Assembly: GCF_015291645.1 (NCBI RefSeq)
Contig: NZ_CP030055.1
Span: 2,356,001-2,420,000 of the forward strand
Direction: 5' to 3'
From: Bradyrhizobium sp. CCBAU 53340
GTDB lineage: Bacteria; Pseudomonadota; Alphaproteobacteria; Rhizobiales; Xanthobacteraceae
Length of the DNA: 64,000 bases
The translations under genes and the position numbers were made by a program. The notes beneath the pieces are model-generated. The model was not told where the DNA came from and searched no databases. It saw nothing but the letters and a program-made list of their open reading frames with translations. Positions 9,037 through 17,425 of this stretch are shown one piece after another (the first letter of the stretch is position 1; each line of letters opens with the position of its first letter).

Positions 9037-9650
9037 TCACATTTTGATTGAACCATAGCCGGCGCTGGCGAAGTAGTTGGCGCATTCGCGAGGTTGGATG
9101 TCTTGGACGAGGTGGCCGATGTGTCGCCAAGTGTCCTCGATGGTGCGCTTCTGAGCTTGCCGCATCCAGTGTTTGATCTTGGAGAAGGCTTGTTCGATCG
9201 GATTGAGGTCGGGTGAGTATGGCGGCAGGTACCAGAGTCTGGCGCCAGCAGCCTTGATCATCTGCCTGACGGCTTTCGACTTGTGGCTTCCGAGATTGTC
9301 GAGAATGACGATATCGCCTTCGCGCAGGGTTGGCAGGAGAAGGTGCTTCACATAAGCGCGGAAGCATTCGCCGTTAATCGGCCCGTCGAAGACGCAGGGT
9401 GCCGTGAGCTGGTCATGGCGGAGCGCGCCGAGGAATGTGAGAGTACGCCAGTGACCGTGCGGAGCGAAGCCGTGCAGGCGTGCTCCTTTGGGGCCCCAGC
9501 CTCGCAAAGGGGCCATGTTGGTCTTGATCCAGGTTTCATCGATGAAGACGAGCCGACCCGGATCGAGCCCAGCCTGCCAGGATCGCCAACGCTGGCGCCT
9601 ACGAGAGACGTCGGCGCGAGCCTGTTCGAGAGCGAACAGTGTTTTTTTTG
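9037..9650 (-). CDS. IS630 transposase, catalytic frame (orfB)
   Basis: Catalytic DDE half, read from the A8 slippery run. The three acidic residues are visible: VFIDETWI, VILDNLGSHKS and YSPDLNPIEQAFSKIK, with spacing normal for IS630/Tc1-mariner enzymes. No independent start or ribosome site is seen near the frame junction, so it should be made only as a frameshift fusion with orfA. The C-terminus (FASAGYGSIKM) is complete. Confidence 0.85.
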
Positions 9651-10024
9651 AACCGTAGCCCTTCCCGGCGCAGGAACAGCCAGACCGCGTTGTGTGAGAC
9701 CTTGACCCCACGGGCTGCCAGTTCCGCCTTCAGACCATGCAGCGTCAGGTGTGGCGTCTGAGTGATCCGCTCGACGATGAAGGCGCGGTGCGGATCAAGC
9801 ACAGGCTTGCGGTGACCGCCCATCTTGCCAGGCGCTACCGAGCCGGTCGTTCTATAACGCTGTGACCACTTCACAACTGACGAGACCGCAACACCAAACC
9901 GTTCCGCCACAGATCGGCAGCTCTCACCTTTGGCAACAGCGGATACCGCGCGCTTACGCAAATCGTTGGAAATTGGTCGGACCGTCAGATGCTGGCCTCC
10001 AGCCCAGCCAGCATCTTGAATCAT
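9599..10024 (-). CDS. IS630 transposase, N-terminal frame (orfA)
   Basis: DNA-binding half of the transposase: helix-turn-helix region (RKRAVSAVAKGESCRSVAERFGV style, about residues 22-45), then a second winged helix (TLHGLKAELAARGVKVSHNAV). The frame would end in RRRLS after the slippery site; the functional product is expected to shift at the A8 run (9642-9649 on the plus strand, T8) into orfB by one base, giving a joint LRFKK-TLFALEQAR protein. The ATG at 10024 is the first in frame. Confidence 0.85.
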   Translation of the reverse strand: MIQDAGWAGGQHLTVRPISNDLRKRAVSAVAKGESCRSVAERFGVAVSSVVKWSQRYRTTGSVAPGKMGGHRKPVLDPHRAFIVERITQTPHLTLHGLKAELAARGVKVSHNAVWLFLRREGLRFKKNTVRSRTGSRRRLS

Positions 10025-10058
10025 ATTCGCCCCAGATCCGGAATCTTGAGGGTTCTGT

Positions 10059-10109
10059 GAGGTCGCGGGGCAGACTTAAGCCGCGCGCGCAGTCGTAGCG
10101 TGCGACCTC
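10059..10109. repeat. Terminal inverted repeat hairpin of the IS91 element
   Basis: An 8-bp perfect inverted repeat (10059-10066 with 10102-10109) spaced by 35 GC-rich bases lies downstream of the transposase gene, where IS91-type elements have a palindromic terminus used in rolling-circle transposition. Assignment to oriIS is inferred from position. Confidence 0.5.
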
Positions 10110-10399
10110 ATAGAAGCTGGATTGAACGAAGCCGCGGAGTTGCGGGCACTATGGCGATAGTGCAGCCGGTGCAGTTGCGGAGAAGGTGCGCCTGTGGTCG
10201 CCGCGCGTCGGCGAGACATTGAGCAGGTGTGAGCGGCCCGATTGATCGGGCAGTGGGCGCGATGCCGCGAGGGATTTGTTGCGCTGGGATGCGCGGCCGA
10301 ACGATTGGCGGGGTGAGCGGTGACGAGCGCGGCCACGGCGACTTCGGACGTTGCCACCGCGAAGGTGATCACGGAAGGGGTGGATAGTGCAGGCGCTGG

Positions 10400-11578
10400 T
10401 CATGACGTATCACAACGAAACGGATGGTCGCGGGCGCAGGCTCGTGGGACGACATCGACGCGCCGCATGGTGCCGCCACAATGCGGGCAGACGGGGATCT
10501 CACATTTGGTGAGGGGATCGTCGCCGGCTTCTTGATCAGTCGGAGCGTTGCGGACAGCAAGGAGTTGACGGCAGAGGGCGATTTTATCGTTGCGTCCGCC
10601 ATTGGCGAGGAAGCCATAGTGGCGGATGCGGTGGAAGCCGTCCGGCAGGGTGTGGAGGAGAAAGCGACGAATGAACTCATCGGCATTAAGCGTCATCACT
10701 TTGGCTTGACGATTCTGCCGATAGTCCTTCCAGGAAAAGCTCACCTTGCCGTCGGCAAGCGAGATCAGCCTACTGTTGGCGATGGCGACGCGATGCGTGT
10801 AGCGGCCGAGATAAGCCAGCACCTGTTCGGGCCCGCCGAATGGCGGCTTGGCATAGACGACCCAGTCGGTCCGTCGAAGTTGAGCGAGGCGTTCGGCGAA
10901 TGCGGCGGGATCGGCGAGATGGACGAGATCGCCAAAGAAGCCCAACTGGCCAGCCGCGAAGGCAGCTTGGAGCTCTAGCAGAAACAGACGGCGGAACAGC
11001 CGGGAGAGGACGCGCACCGGCAGGAAGAAGCCGGGCCGGCAAGCGACCCAGTGTGTGCCGTCGAGTGAAGGTCCACCACCAGGCACGACGCAGTGGATAT
11101 GCGGATGGTGTTGCAGCGTCTGGCCCCAGGTATGGAGGACGGCGGTCACACCGAGCTGAGCGCCGAGATGCTTGGGGTCGGCCGCGATGGTGGCGAGCGT
11201 CTCGGCCGCGCAGCGGAACAGGATGGCATAGACGATGGCCTTGTTCTGAAAGGCTATCTCTCCGGCGGGGGCCGGCATGGTGAAGACGACGTGGAAATAC
11301 GGCACGGGAAGGAGTTCGGCCTGTCGTTCGGCGAGCCATTGCACGCGCGCCGAGCCCTGGCACTTCGGGCAATGCCGATTGCGGCAGGAGTTGTAGGCAA
11401 TCCGTGTGGCGCCGCAGTCATCGCACTGCTCGACGTGGCCGCCGAGCACAGCCGTCCGGCATGCCGTGATCGCGCCCATGACGCGCCGCTCGACGCGGCC
11501 CAAATGCTCGGCACGGGCTTGCCGAAACGCTTCGCCGTGGCGGCAGAAGATATCCGCCACTTCCAGAACCGGAGCCAT
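10400..11578 (-). CDS. IS91-family Y2 (HUH) transposase
   Basis: Rolling-circle transposase of 392 residues. An N-terminal zinc-binding domain is shown by CDDCGATRIAYNSCRNRHCPKC (about residues 53-75, four or more Cys). The HUH metal motif HHPHIHC follows (about residue 170), and the catalytic tyrosine segment YLGRYTHRVAIAN lies near residue 265. A C-terminal Cys pair (CPHCGG) and the family-typical end PFRCDTS are present, so the protein is full length. It follows the integrase gene by nine bases. Confidence 0.93.
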   Translation of the reverse strand: MAPVLEVADIFCRHGEAFRQARAEHLGRVERRVMGAITACRTAVLGGHVEQCDDCGATRIAYNSCRNRHCPKCQGSARVQWLAERQAELLPVPYFHVVFTMPAPAGEIAFQNKAIVYAILFRCAAETLATIAADPKHLGAQLGVTAVLHTWGQTLQHHPHIHCVVPGGGPSLDGTHWVACRPGFFLPVRVLSRLFRRLFLLELQAAFAAGQLGFFGDLVHLADPAAFAERLAQLRRTDWVVYAKPPFGGPEQVLAYLGRYTHRVAIANSRLISLADGKVSFSWKDYRQNRQAKVMTLNADEFIRRFLLHTLPDGFHRIRHYGFLANGGRNDKIALCRQLLAVRNAPTDQEAGDDPLTKCEIPVCPHCGGTMRRVDVVPRACARDHPFRCDTS

Positions 11579-11587
11579 CAGGTCCGC

Positions 11588-12448
11588 TCAGCCGGGCGGC
11601 ACGACCTCCAGGCGGAGTCGGTCAAGCGGACTTGGCGTATTGCTGATGGTCTTTGTGGCGACTTGGGTATAGCGCGCCGTGCTGGCCAGACTGGCATGGC
11701 CGAGCAGCACCTGGATGATGCGCACGTCGGCCCCGTTCTCCAGGAGATGGGTCGCGAATGTGTGCCGCAGCGTATGCACTGTCACCGACTTGCTCAAGCC
11801 AGCCGCAGCACAGGCTGAACGACAGGCGGCGTGCAGCACGTTCGGGACGAGCGGACGCTCGTCGTCGCGGCCGGGAAATAGCCATCGTTTTGGCCGAGTG
11901 AGCCGCCAATACGTCCGCAGAATCCTCAAAAGCTGCGGCGAGAGCATAACGTAACGGTCCTTGCCGCCCTTGCCGTGCTCGACCCGGATCAACATCCGTT
12001 GGCTATCAATGTCGACAACCTTCAAGAGGACCACTTCCGATACGCGCAAGCCTGCGGCATAGACGGTGGTCAACGCGGTACGGCTCTTGAGGCTTGGGAT
12101 CGCTTCCAGGAAGCGCACGACCTCGTCGGCGCTCAGCACGACCGGCAGTTTGCGCGGTTTACGCGCATAGGCGATGCGCTCCGGAACGGTGTCATGACCA
12201 AGCGTCACACCGTAGAAGAACCGCAGTGCGCAGACGATCTGGTTCAGCGCCGGCCAGGACATCCCCGTCGCAACCAGATGAACCTGGAAGGCACGGATAT
12301 CCTCCAGGTCGAGGCGGTCGGGAGAACGACCGAAATATCGGCTCAACTTCGCTACGGCGTTGAGGTAGGATTGCTGCGTCGCCGGTGACAGATTGCGGAC
12401 CGTCATGTCCTCGATCATGCGGCGGCGAAGTGGGCTGATCTCAGCCAT
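11588..12448 (-). CDS. Tyrosine integrase of the IS91 element
   Basis: Site-specific recombinase of 286 residues encoded upstream of the transposase, as in a subset of IS91-type elements. An N-terminal SAM-like core-binding domain (LSPATQQSYLNAVAKLSRYFG) is followed by the catalytic domain with Arg in AAGLRVSEVV, HTLRHTFATHLLENG, LLGHASLASTARYTQV, giving the R-K-H-R-H-Y set. AGGAGG lies seven bases before the ATG, but this ribosome site is one arm of a 10-bp hairpin (12456-12509), so translation may be gated. Confidence 0.92.
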   Translation of the reverse strand: MAEISPLRRRMIEDMTVRNLSPATQQSYLNAVAKLSRYFGRSPDRLDLEDIRAFQVHLVATGMSWPALNQIVCALRFFYGVTLGHDTVPERIAYARKPRKLPVVLSADEVVRFLEAIPSLKSRTALTTVYAAGLRVSEVVLLKVVDIDSQRMLIRVEHGKGGKDRYVMLSPQLLRILRTYWRLTRPKRWLFPGRDDERPLVPNVLHAACRSACAAAGLSKSVTVHTLRHTFATHLLENGADVRIIQVLLGHASLASTARYTQVATKTISNTPSPLDRLRLEVVPPG

Positions 12449-12455
12449 CGGAAAA

Positions 12456-12509
12456 CCTCCTGTCTAAAGGGTTGGGCTGCGAAAACCCGCAATCCTCTCA
12501 GACAGGAGG
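12456..12509 (-). promoter_or_regulatory. Hairpin hiding the integrase ribosome-binding site
   Basis: On the transcribed (minus) strand CCTCCTGTCT is followed 34 bases later by AGACAGGAGG, the ribosome site of the integrase. An inner GGGTT/AACCC stem (12484-12488 with 12469-12473) closes the loop. In a transcript that starts outside the element the strong outer stem would mask AGGAGG; a transcript starting inside would lack one arm. The same inverted repeat may also be the terminus of the element. Confidence 0.55.
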
Positions 12510-12589
12510 CAATCCTTGCTATGACTCCCTACATGCCGCGCCAGCGGCTTCGTTCAATCCCTTCCGATTCAATAAATCCGTGAACCGCT

Positions 12590-13186
12590 CTAGCCGGACC
12601 AGCGCTCGAGCCAATTCAGATACCAGGTCTCGCCCAGCCATCCGATCCAGATCGACGGTGCCAGGAATAGTCCGAACGGCAGGAAGGCGGTCCCGCGCAG
12701 TGGCCTCTTACGCAATGTCGCATTGGCTACATAGGCGCTGGTCGCGAGCAATGCCGCAAGCTCGATAACCGCGGCGACCGTCGCAACATCGAGCCAGGCT
12801 CCGCAGACCGCGGCCAGCTTAACGTCCCCGAGCCCGAGCCCGTTACGGCCGCGCCAACGCCGGTAGGCGGCCATCAGGAGCAGCAGCGGAACGGCGACCG
12901 CCACTGCCCGCGCCAGGGGCCAGAGCAGCGCCTCGAGGCCTACCTCCGGCACGAACGTGGCGGCGCGGAGCAGGGCAAGCGCAAAGGCTGTACCCGTCAG
13001 CTGGTTCGGGATCAGATAGTGGCGGGCGTCGTTGGCGGCGATAGCGAGCATCAGGGCGGCAAGATATGCGCCGCAGAGCCCCTCCGCGCCGGGAGCTGTG
13101 ACGAGGCTTGCGACCACGCCGACTAGCAACGCGAGAGCGAGCAAGAGCGAAGCCCCCGTCCCGCTACGAACGGGTTGATCGGTCAC
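12590..13186 (-). CDS. gspO: Prepilin peptidase, short GspO-like form
   Basis: Aspartic membrane protease that cleaves the leader of the T2SS pseudopilins (GspG-K) at the inner membrane. The 198-residue chain is nearly all hydrophobic helices. The two catalytic aspartates are in AANDARHYLIPNQ (about residue 53) and the GLGLGDVKLA (GxGD) motif (about residue 118). It is shorter than classical GspO/PilD because the N-terminal methyltransferase and Cys-pair domain are absent, so leader cleavage may occur without N-methylation. It lies four bases after gspD on the same strand. The IS91 end lies about 80 bases past the stop. Confidence 0.85.
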   Translation of the reverse strand: MTDQPVRSGTGASLLLALALLVGVVASLVTAPGAEGLCGAYLAALMLAIAANDARHYLIPNQLTGTAFALALLRAATFVPEVGLEALLWPLARAVAVAVPLLLLMAAYRRWRGRNGLGLGDVKLAAVCGAWLDVATVAAVIELAALLATSAYVANATLRKRPLRGTAFLPFGLFLAPSIWIGWLGETWYLNWLERWSG

Positions 13187-13190
13187 GCCC

Positions 13191-15578
13191 TCAACGCGCC
13201 GCCTTGGGCGGGCCTACAGTAACCACGGGGTTGCTGGTCCCAACCAGGCGGCTGTTCATCTTGCTGCGCATCTCCTCGGCGATGACATGCGCATCGACGC
13301 CATCCTTGATGACGGTCGGACGGATGAACAGGATCAGTTCGGTGCGTGCGCGCGCATTAGTCTGGTGCGAGAAGGCATCGCCCACGCCGGGAATGGAATC
13401 GAGAATCGGAATACCCTGGCGTTGCCGGTTCTCGCTCTCGCTGATCAGGCCGGCGAGCAGGACGGTCTGCCCGCTGGTCACGGCGATCGAGCTCTTGACC
13501 CGGCGCTGCGAGATCGTCGGCGTCAGCGAGTTGGCGCTGCCGCCGGCCACGCTCGAGATTTCCTGTTCGATGTCGAGCACGACATTGCCGTTGGCATTGG
13601 CGCGCGGCAGCACGCGCAGGATGATGCCGGTGTTCTTGTAGTCGATGGTGTTGACCACGGTGTTGTTGGCGGTCAGCACGGTGGCGGTGCCGGTCGAGAA
13701 CGGCACCTGATCGCCGACCTGCAAGGTCGCCGCTTGGTTGTCCAACACTACCAGCGACGGGTTCGAGAGCACCTTCACGTTGGTGATGCCGTGCAATGCA
13801 TCGAGAATGACGCGCGGCGAGTTTTCGGAGCCTATCAGGAAGTTGAAGCCCGGCAGCACGCGGCCGAGCAGCGCGCCGGACGCAGCGTTGACAGCATTGG
13901 ACGCAGCTTCGACGGCACCGCTTCCAGCGGCTGCAGCATTGCTGACGCCGGAAATGGTATTGGAGATCGAGCCCTTCTGGCTCGCTAGGAAGAACTGCAC
14001 GCCGTAGTTCAGCTGGTCGTTCAGCGTCACTTCGGCGATCGTCGCCTCGATCGCAATCTGGCGCTGTGGTCGGTCGATCTGTCGGATGGTTTGCTCGACG
14101 AGGCGCTGCGCGTCCTGGTTGGCATAGACGAGAATGGCGTTGTTGGTGATGTCGGCGGTGATCCGCACGTTGTGAAGGATACCATCGATGCCGGCTGGCT
14201 TTGAGCTGCCGCTCGAAAATCCGCTGAGACCCGTGTCGTGTGCCCCTGTCGCGGGCGCCGTGTCAGCGGACCGGGCCGCCAACGATGATCCCGGCGCTGC
14301 CGTGACCGAGGTTGTGGCACCAGCAGCGGCGGTCGGCAGCGCGCTCAGCGCGGCAACCGGGTTGCCGGAGGTCGACGTCGTGATGCCTGCACCGGGCGCA
14401 ACCTGGCTCGATGCGCTGTCAAGCGTCGTGTTGCTCGTCGAGCCCTGGTTGAACAGCATGTCGTTCAACAGCGCGACGACCAGCTTGGAATTGCCGTAGC
14501 GCAGCGGATAGGATTTCAGGTTCACGCCGTCGGTGTCGGAACGGTCGAGCCGCGCGATCCAGGTCTGCGCACGCCTCAGATATTCCGGCTTCTGCGTCAC
14601 CACGAGGATCGCGTTGAGCCGCGCGATCGGCTGCATCTTGATCACGTTCTGGCTCAACCCGCCTTCGCCGGAATCCATGATCTTCTCGATCTCGGAGATC
14701 ACGGGTTCGGGCGAGGAATTGCGCACGGGGAAGACACCGACCGACTGACCGCGCATCCAGTCGGCGTCGAAAGACAGAATTGTGTCGACCGCGGCCGCTC
14801 GATCCGTCCCGCTGCCGCTGACGATCAAGGTGTTGCGGGAATTGTCGGGACGCATGGTCGAGGCCTTGACGCCGAAGGCATCGAGCAGCTTGAAGATGTT
14901 CTGCGCCGACGTGTAGCGCAGCGGCACGACCGTGATGCCCTGGCCGGCTTCGACGCTCGCCGAACGGTCGAGGCCGCCGGGGCCGGCTTCCGGCGCCGGC
15001 AGCAGGCGATAACCGGTGCGGTCGCGCACCAGCGCCACGCCCGACATGCGCAGCGCATTCTCCAGCACGTAGATCGCGTCCGCCTTGGGGACCGGACGAA
15101 CCGAGGCAAGTGTCACGGTGCCCTGGACGCGCGGGTCGATGGTGTAGCCGGTGTTGAGTACGTCACCAAGGATGACTTTTGCGACGGTCGCCACAGGGGC
15201 ATTCTCGAAATTGAGGTCATACCCGCTGCCGCCGCCATCATCGCGCTCGGCCAGCGCGCCGCCTTGCGGCGTTGCACCATCGCTCAGATAGATTGCGGGT
15301 TTGGACGGCTTTGCCTGGCCAATGCCGCTGGCCCCTGCGTCCGCGGGTTGGCGCGGCTGCAGATCGAGGGAGCGGATCTTGTCGGCAATGTCCTGGGCGC
15401 GCGGGTCTCTCGGATCGGCTTCGACCGACTGATCGGCGGTGACGATGCAGGCCGTGAGCAGGAAAGCGGAGGACAACAGCACGAGCGTTCCAGTCAACGC
15501 TGAGCGGCGGCGCAAAAGCGGCTGGACCACTTCAAACACAATACGCCTGCCAACTCTGCAAGGGACTGGAAATTGCAT
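13191..15578 (-). CDS. gspD: T2SS outer-membrane secretin GspD
   Basis: Forms the outer-membrane channel of the type II secretion system. I start at ATG 15578, preceded by AAGGGGGAT; an in-frame start at 15605 adds nine residues. The N-terminus has a lipoprotein signal ending LLTAC (Cys about residue 44), so it may be self-piloted. N0/N1 domains follow (VATVAKVILGDVLNTGYTI; VVPLRYTSAQNIFKLLDAFG), then N2/N3 with long Ser/Thr/Ala-rich inserts and the secretin core (LQVGDQVPFSTG, IILRVLPRANANGNVVLDIE, VLLAGLI). About 795 residues, long for the family because of the low-complexity insert. Divergent from gspE with a shared promoter region of roughly 130 bases. Confidence 0.95.
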   Translation of the reverse strand: MQFPVPCRVGRRIVFEVVQPLLRRRSALTGTLVLLSSAFLLTACIVTADQSVEADPRDPRAQDIADKIRSLDLQPRQPADAGASGIGQAKPSKPAIYLSDGATPQGGALAERDDGGGSGYDLNFENAPVATVAKVILGDVLNTGYTIDPRVQGTVTLASVRPVPKADAIYVLENALRMSGVALVRDRTGYRLLPAPEAGPGGLDRSASVEAGQGITVVPLRYTSAQNIFKLLDAFGVKASTMRPDNSRNTLIVSGSGTDRAAAVDTILSFDADWMRGQSVGVFPVRNSSPEPVISEIEKIMDSGEGGLSQNVIKMQPIARLNAILVVTQKPEYLRRAQTWIARLDRSDTDGVNLKSYPLRYGNSKLVVALLNDMLFNQGSTSNTTLDSASSQVAPGAGITTSTSGNPVAALSALPTAAAGATTSVTAAPGSSLAARSADTAPATGAHDTGLSGFSSGSSKPAGIDGILHNVRITADITNNAILVYANQDAQRLVEQTIRQIDRPQRQIAIEATIAEVTLNDQLNYGVQFFLASQKGSISNTISGVSNAAAAGSGAVEAASNAVNAASGALLGRVLPGFNFLIGSENSPRVILDALHGITNVKVLSNPSLVVLDNQAATLQVGDQVPFSTGTATVLTANNTVVNTIDYKNTGIILRVLPRANANGNVVLDIEQEISSVAGGSANSLTPTISQRRVKSSIAVTSGQTVLLAGLISESENRQRQGIPILDSIPGVGDAFSHQTNARARTELILFIRPTVIKDGVDAHVIAEEMRSKMNSRLVGTSNPVVTVGPPKAAR

Positions 15579-15706
15579 CCGATCCCCCTTGGCTCGGACG
15601 CGCAATTAGTTGCGCCACGATTATGTTTTTGCTAAGAAATAAGTCAAGGGCAAAGGACCTCTGTGACACGCGGGAGCTGTTGCATCCAAGTAACAAGGTC
15701 AGCGCT

Positions 15707-17404
15707 GTGAATGCGATGCGAGACCGCTCCGCCGATAGCTTCCGGCAGCATCTTCTGATGAAATATTCGCTGCCGCCGCGGGCGCACGCCCGTGTGGAGA
15801 AGGCCGGCACGGCCACGCTCGTGCGTCCCTTGCGCGAATTCTGGGAAGCCACCGATCTCTCCGCAGCCGATTTCGCCGACGAAGTGTCTGAATATTTTGG
15901 CTTGCCGCGGCTCAGTCTTCCGCAATTGCTCACCACGACGCCTCGCCTGGACGGCTTTTCGCGTCGTTTCCTGCGTGAATCCACGATCTTTCCCTTCAGC
16001 GGGCCGAATGGCGCCCTCTGCCTGGCGGTTGCCGATCCGTCCGATACGGCGGCCATGCGTGCGGCCGAGATCGTGTTCGGATCGACGGTCAATGTCGTAG
16101 TCGCGTCATATGAGGACATTACGACGGTCCTTGATCAGCGGGCCGATGCCGATGACGCCAATGTCGACGAGAGCGGCAGAAGCGCGGCGCAGCGATCCGA
16201 CGACGATATCGAGAGCCTGCGAGATCTCGCCAGTGGCGCGCCGGTGGTGCGGGCGCTCAATGACCTGTTGGAGCGTGCGTTGGATCTGCGCGCGAGCGAT
16301 ATTCATGTCGAGCCGTTCCGCTCCGGGCTCACAGTGCGCATGCGCGTTGACGGCCTGTTGCGGGCGCTGCCGTCGCCGCAAGGCATTCCGCCACAGGCGC
16401 TGATCTCGCGCATCAAGATTCTCGCCAGCCTCAACATCGCCGAGCGCCGCCTGCCGCAGGACGGCGCGGCGCGCGTGCGCGTCGGGCGCAACGAGATCGA
16501 CGTCCGCGTCGCGACCATGCCGACGCAGCATGGCGAGAGCGCCGTGATCCGCCTGTTGCCGCGCGACCGCGGCCTGCTCGAGATGAGCAAGCTCGGTCTC
16601 CGCAGTCGCGACGAGAGCGTGATGACACGCCTGCTCGCGATGCCGCATGGCATGATCGTGATCACCGGGCCGACCGGCAGCGGCAAGACCACGACGCTTG
16701 CGACCATGCTGTCGATCCTCAACGAGCCGACGCGCAAGATCCTCACCATCGAGGATCCTGTCGAATACGAAATTCCCGGCATCAACCAGTCCCAGGTCAA
16801 GCCGTCGATCGGTCTGACATTCGCCTCCGCCATGCGCGCCTTCGTGCGTCAGGACCCCGACGTCATCATGGTCGGCGAGGTCCGCGACGCCGAGACCGCG
16901 CATATCGCCATCCATGCCGCTCTCACCGGCCATCTCGTGCTGACGACGCTGCATACCGAAACGGCAGCGGCAGCCGTGCCGCGCTTGATCGATCTCGGCA
17001 TCGAGGGCTTCCTGCTCAAGTCGACATTGCGCGCGGTGGTGGCGCAGCGGCTGGTGCGCATGCTGTGCGACCGCTGCAAGGTGCCGCACGCGCTGACCGA
17101 GGCCGATCTTGCCAACGATCCGCGCTTTGCCGTGATCGGCTTCAAGTGCGGCGAGGTCGTGCACGAGGCCGGCGGCTGCGAGCGCTGCGGGGGCACCGGT
17201 TATCGCGGTCGCAACGGCGTGTTCGAGATCCTCGAAATGTCCGACGAGGTGCGCGCGCTGATCGGGCCCAAGACCGACTCCCACTCTCTCGACGCCGCCG
17301 CCATGCGGGGCGGCATGACGACGATGCTGGAGGATGCGGTCGCCAAATGCCGGGCCGGGTTGACGACGGTGCCCGAAGTCTTCCGCGTCACGACGGTGCG
17401 CTAA
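15707..17404 (+). CDS. gspE: T2SS assembly ATPase GspE
   Basis: Cytosolic hexameric ATPase that powers pseudopilus assembly. It shows an N-terminal GspE/PilB N1 domain (SEYFGLPRLSLPQ), Walker A GPTGSGKTTTL, Asp and His boxes (LTIEDPVEYEI; LTTLHTETAA), Walker B-type VIMVGEVRDAETA and a C-terminal tetracysteine zinc module (CDRCK...CERCGGTGYRGR). I favour GTG at 15707 (AAGG eight bases upstream); ATG at 15716 and an upstream ATG at 15623 are alternatives, but the extra 28 codons of the last look non-coding. First gene of the long plus-strand gsp operon. Confidence 0.94.
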   Translation: MNAMRDRSADSFRQHLLMKYSLPPRAHARVEKAGTATLVRPLREFWEATDLSAADFADEVSEYFGLPRLSLPQLLTTTPRLDGFSRRFLRESTIFPFSGPNGALCLAVADPSDTAAMRAAEIVFGSTVNVVVASYEDITTVLDQRADADDANVDESGRSAAQRSDDDIESLRDLASGAPVVRALNDLLERALDLRASDIHVEPFRSGLTVRMRVDGLLRALPSPQGIPPQALISRIKILASLNIAERRLPQDGAARVRVGRNEIDVRVATMPTQHGESAVIRLLPRDRGLLEMSKLGLRSRDESVMTRLLAMPHGMIVITGPTGSGKTTTLATMLSILNEPTRKILTIEDPVEYEIPGINQSQVKPSIGLTFASAMRAFVRQDPDVIMVGEVRDAETAHIAIHAALTGHLVLTTLHTETAAAAVPRLIDLGIEGFLLKSTLRAVVAQRLVRMLCDRCKVPHALTEADLANDPRFAVIGFKCGEVVHEAGGCERCGGTGYRGRNGVFEILEMSDEVRALIGPKTDSHSLDAAAMRGGMTTMLEDAVAKCRAGLTTVPEVFRVTTVR

Positions 17405-17425
17405 CGCTTAACTGTGCCAGGAACC

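Larger units (their letters stand above)
9031..10045 (-). mobile_element. IS630-family insertion sequence
   Basis: A roughly 1-kb element carrying a two-frame IS630 transposase on the minus strand. A TA dinucleotide, the IS630 target, lies at 9028-9029 at the left edge. Imperfect inverted ends are suggested by TGATTGAACCATAGCCGGC near 9050-9070 and TGATTCAAGATGCTGGC (minus strand) near 10006-10025. The right end cannot be fixed and may run into the adjacent IS91-type element. Both transposase frames are open, so it could still be active. Confidence 0.8.
10059..12509 (-). mobile_element. IS91-family element with integrase and Y2 transposase
   Basis: A 2.45-kb rolling-circle element bounded by hairpin-forming sequences: GAGGTCGC/GCGACCTC at 10059-10066 and 10102-10109, and CCTCCTGTCT/AGACAGGAGG at 12456-12465 and 12500-12509. 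It carries a tyrosine integrase and an HUH (Y2) transposase, both on the minus strand and nine bases apart. The 290 bases between 10110 and 10399, downstream of the transposase, hold no gene and probably include oriIS. It sits between the IS630 copy and the T2SS prepilin-peptidase gene, whose coding region it leaves intact. Exact ends are not determined. Confidence 0.8.
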
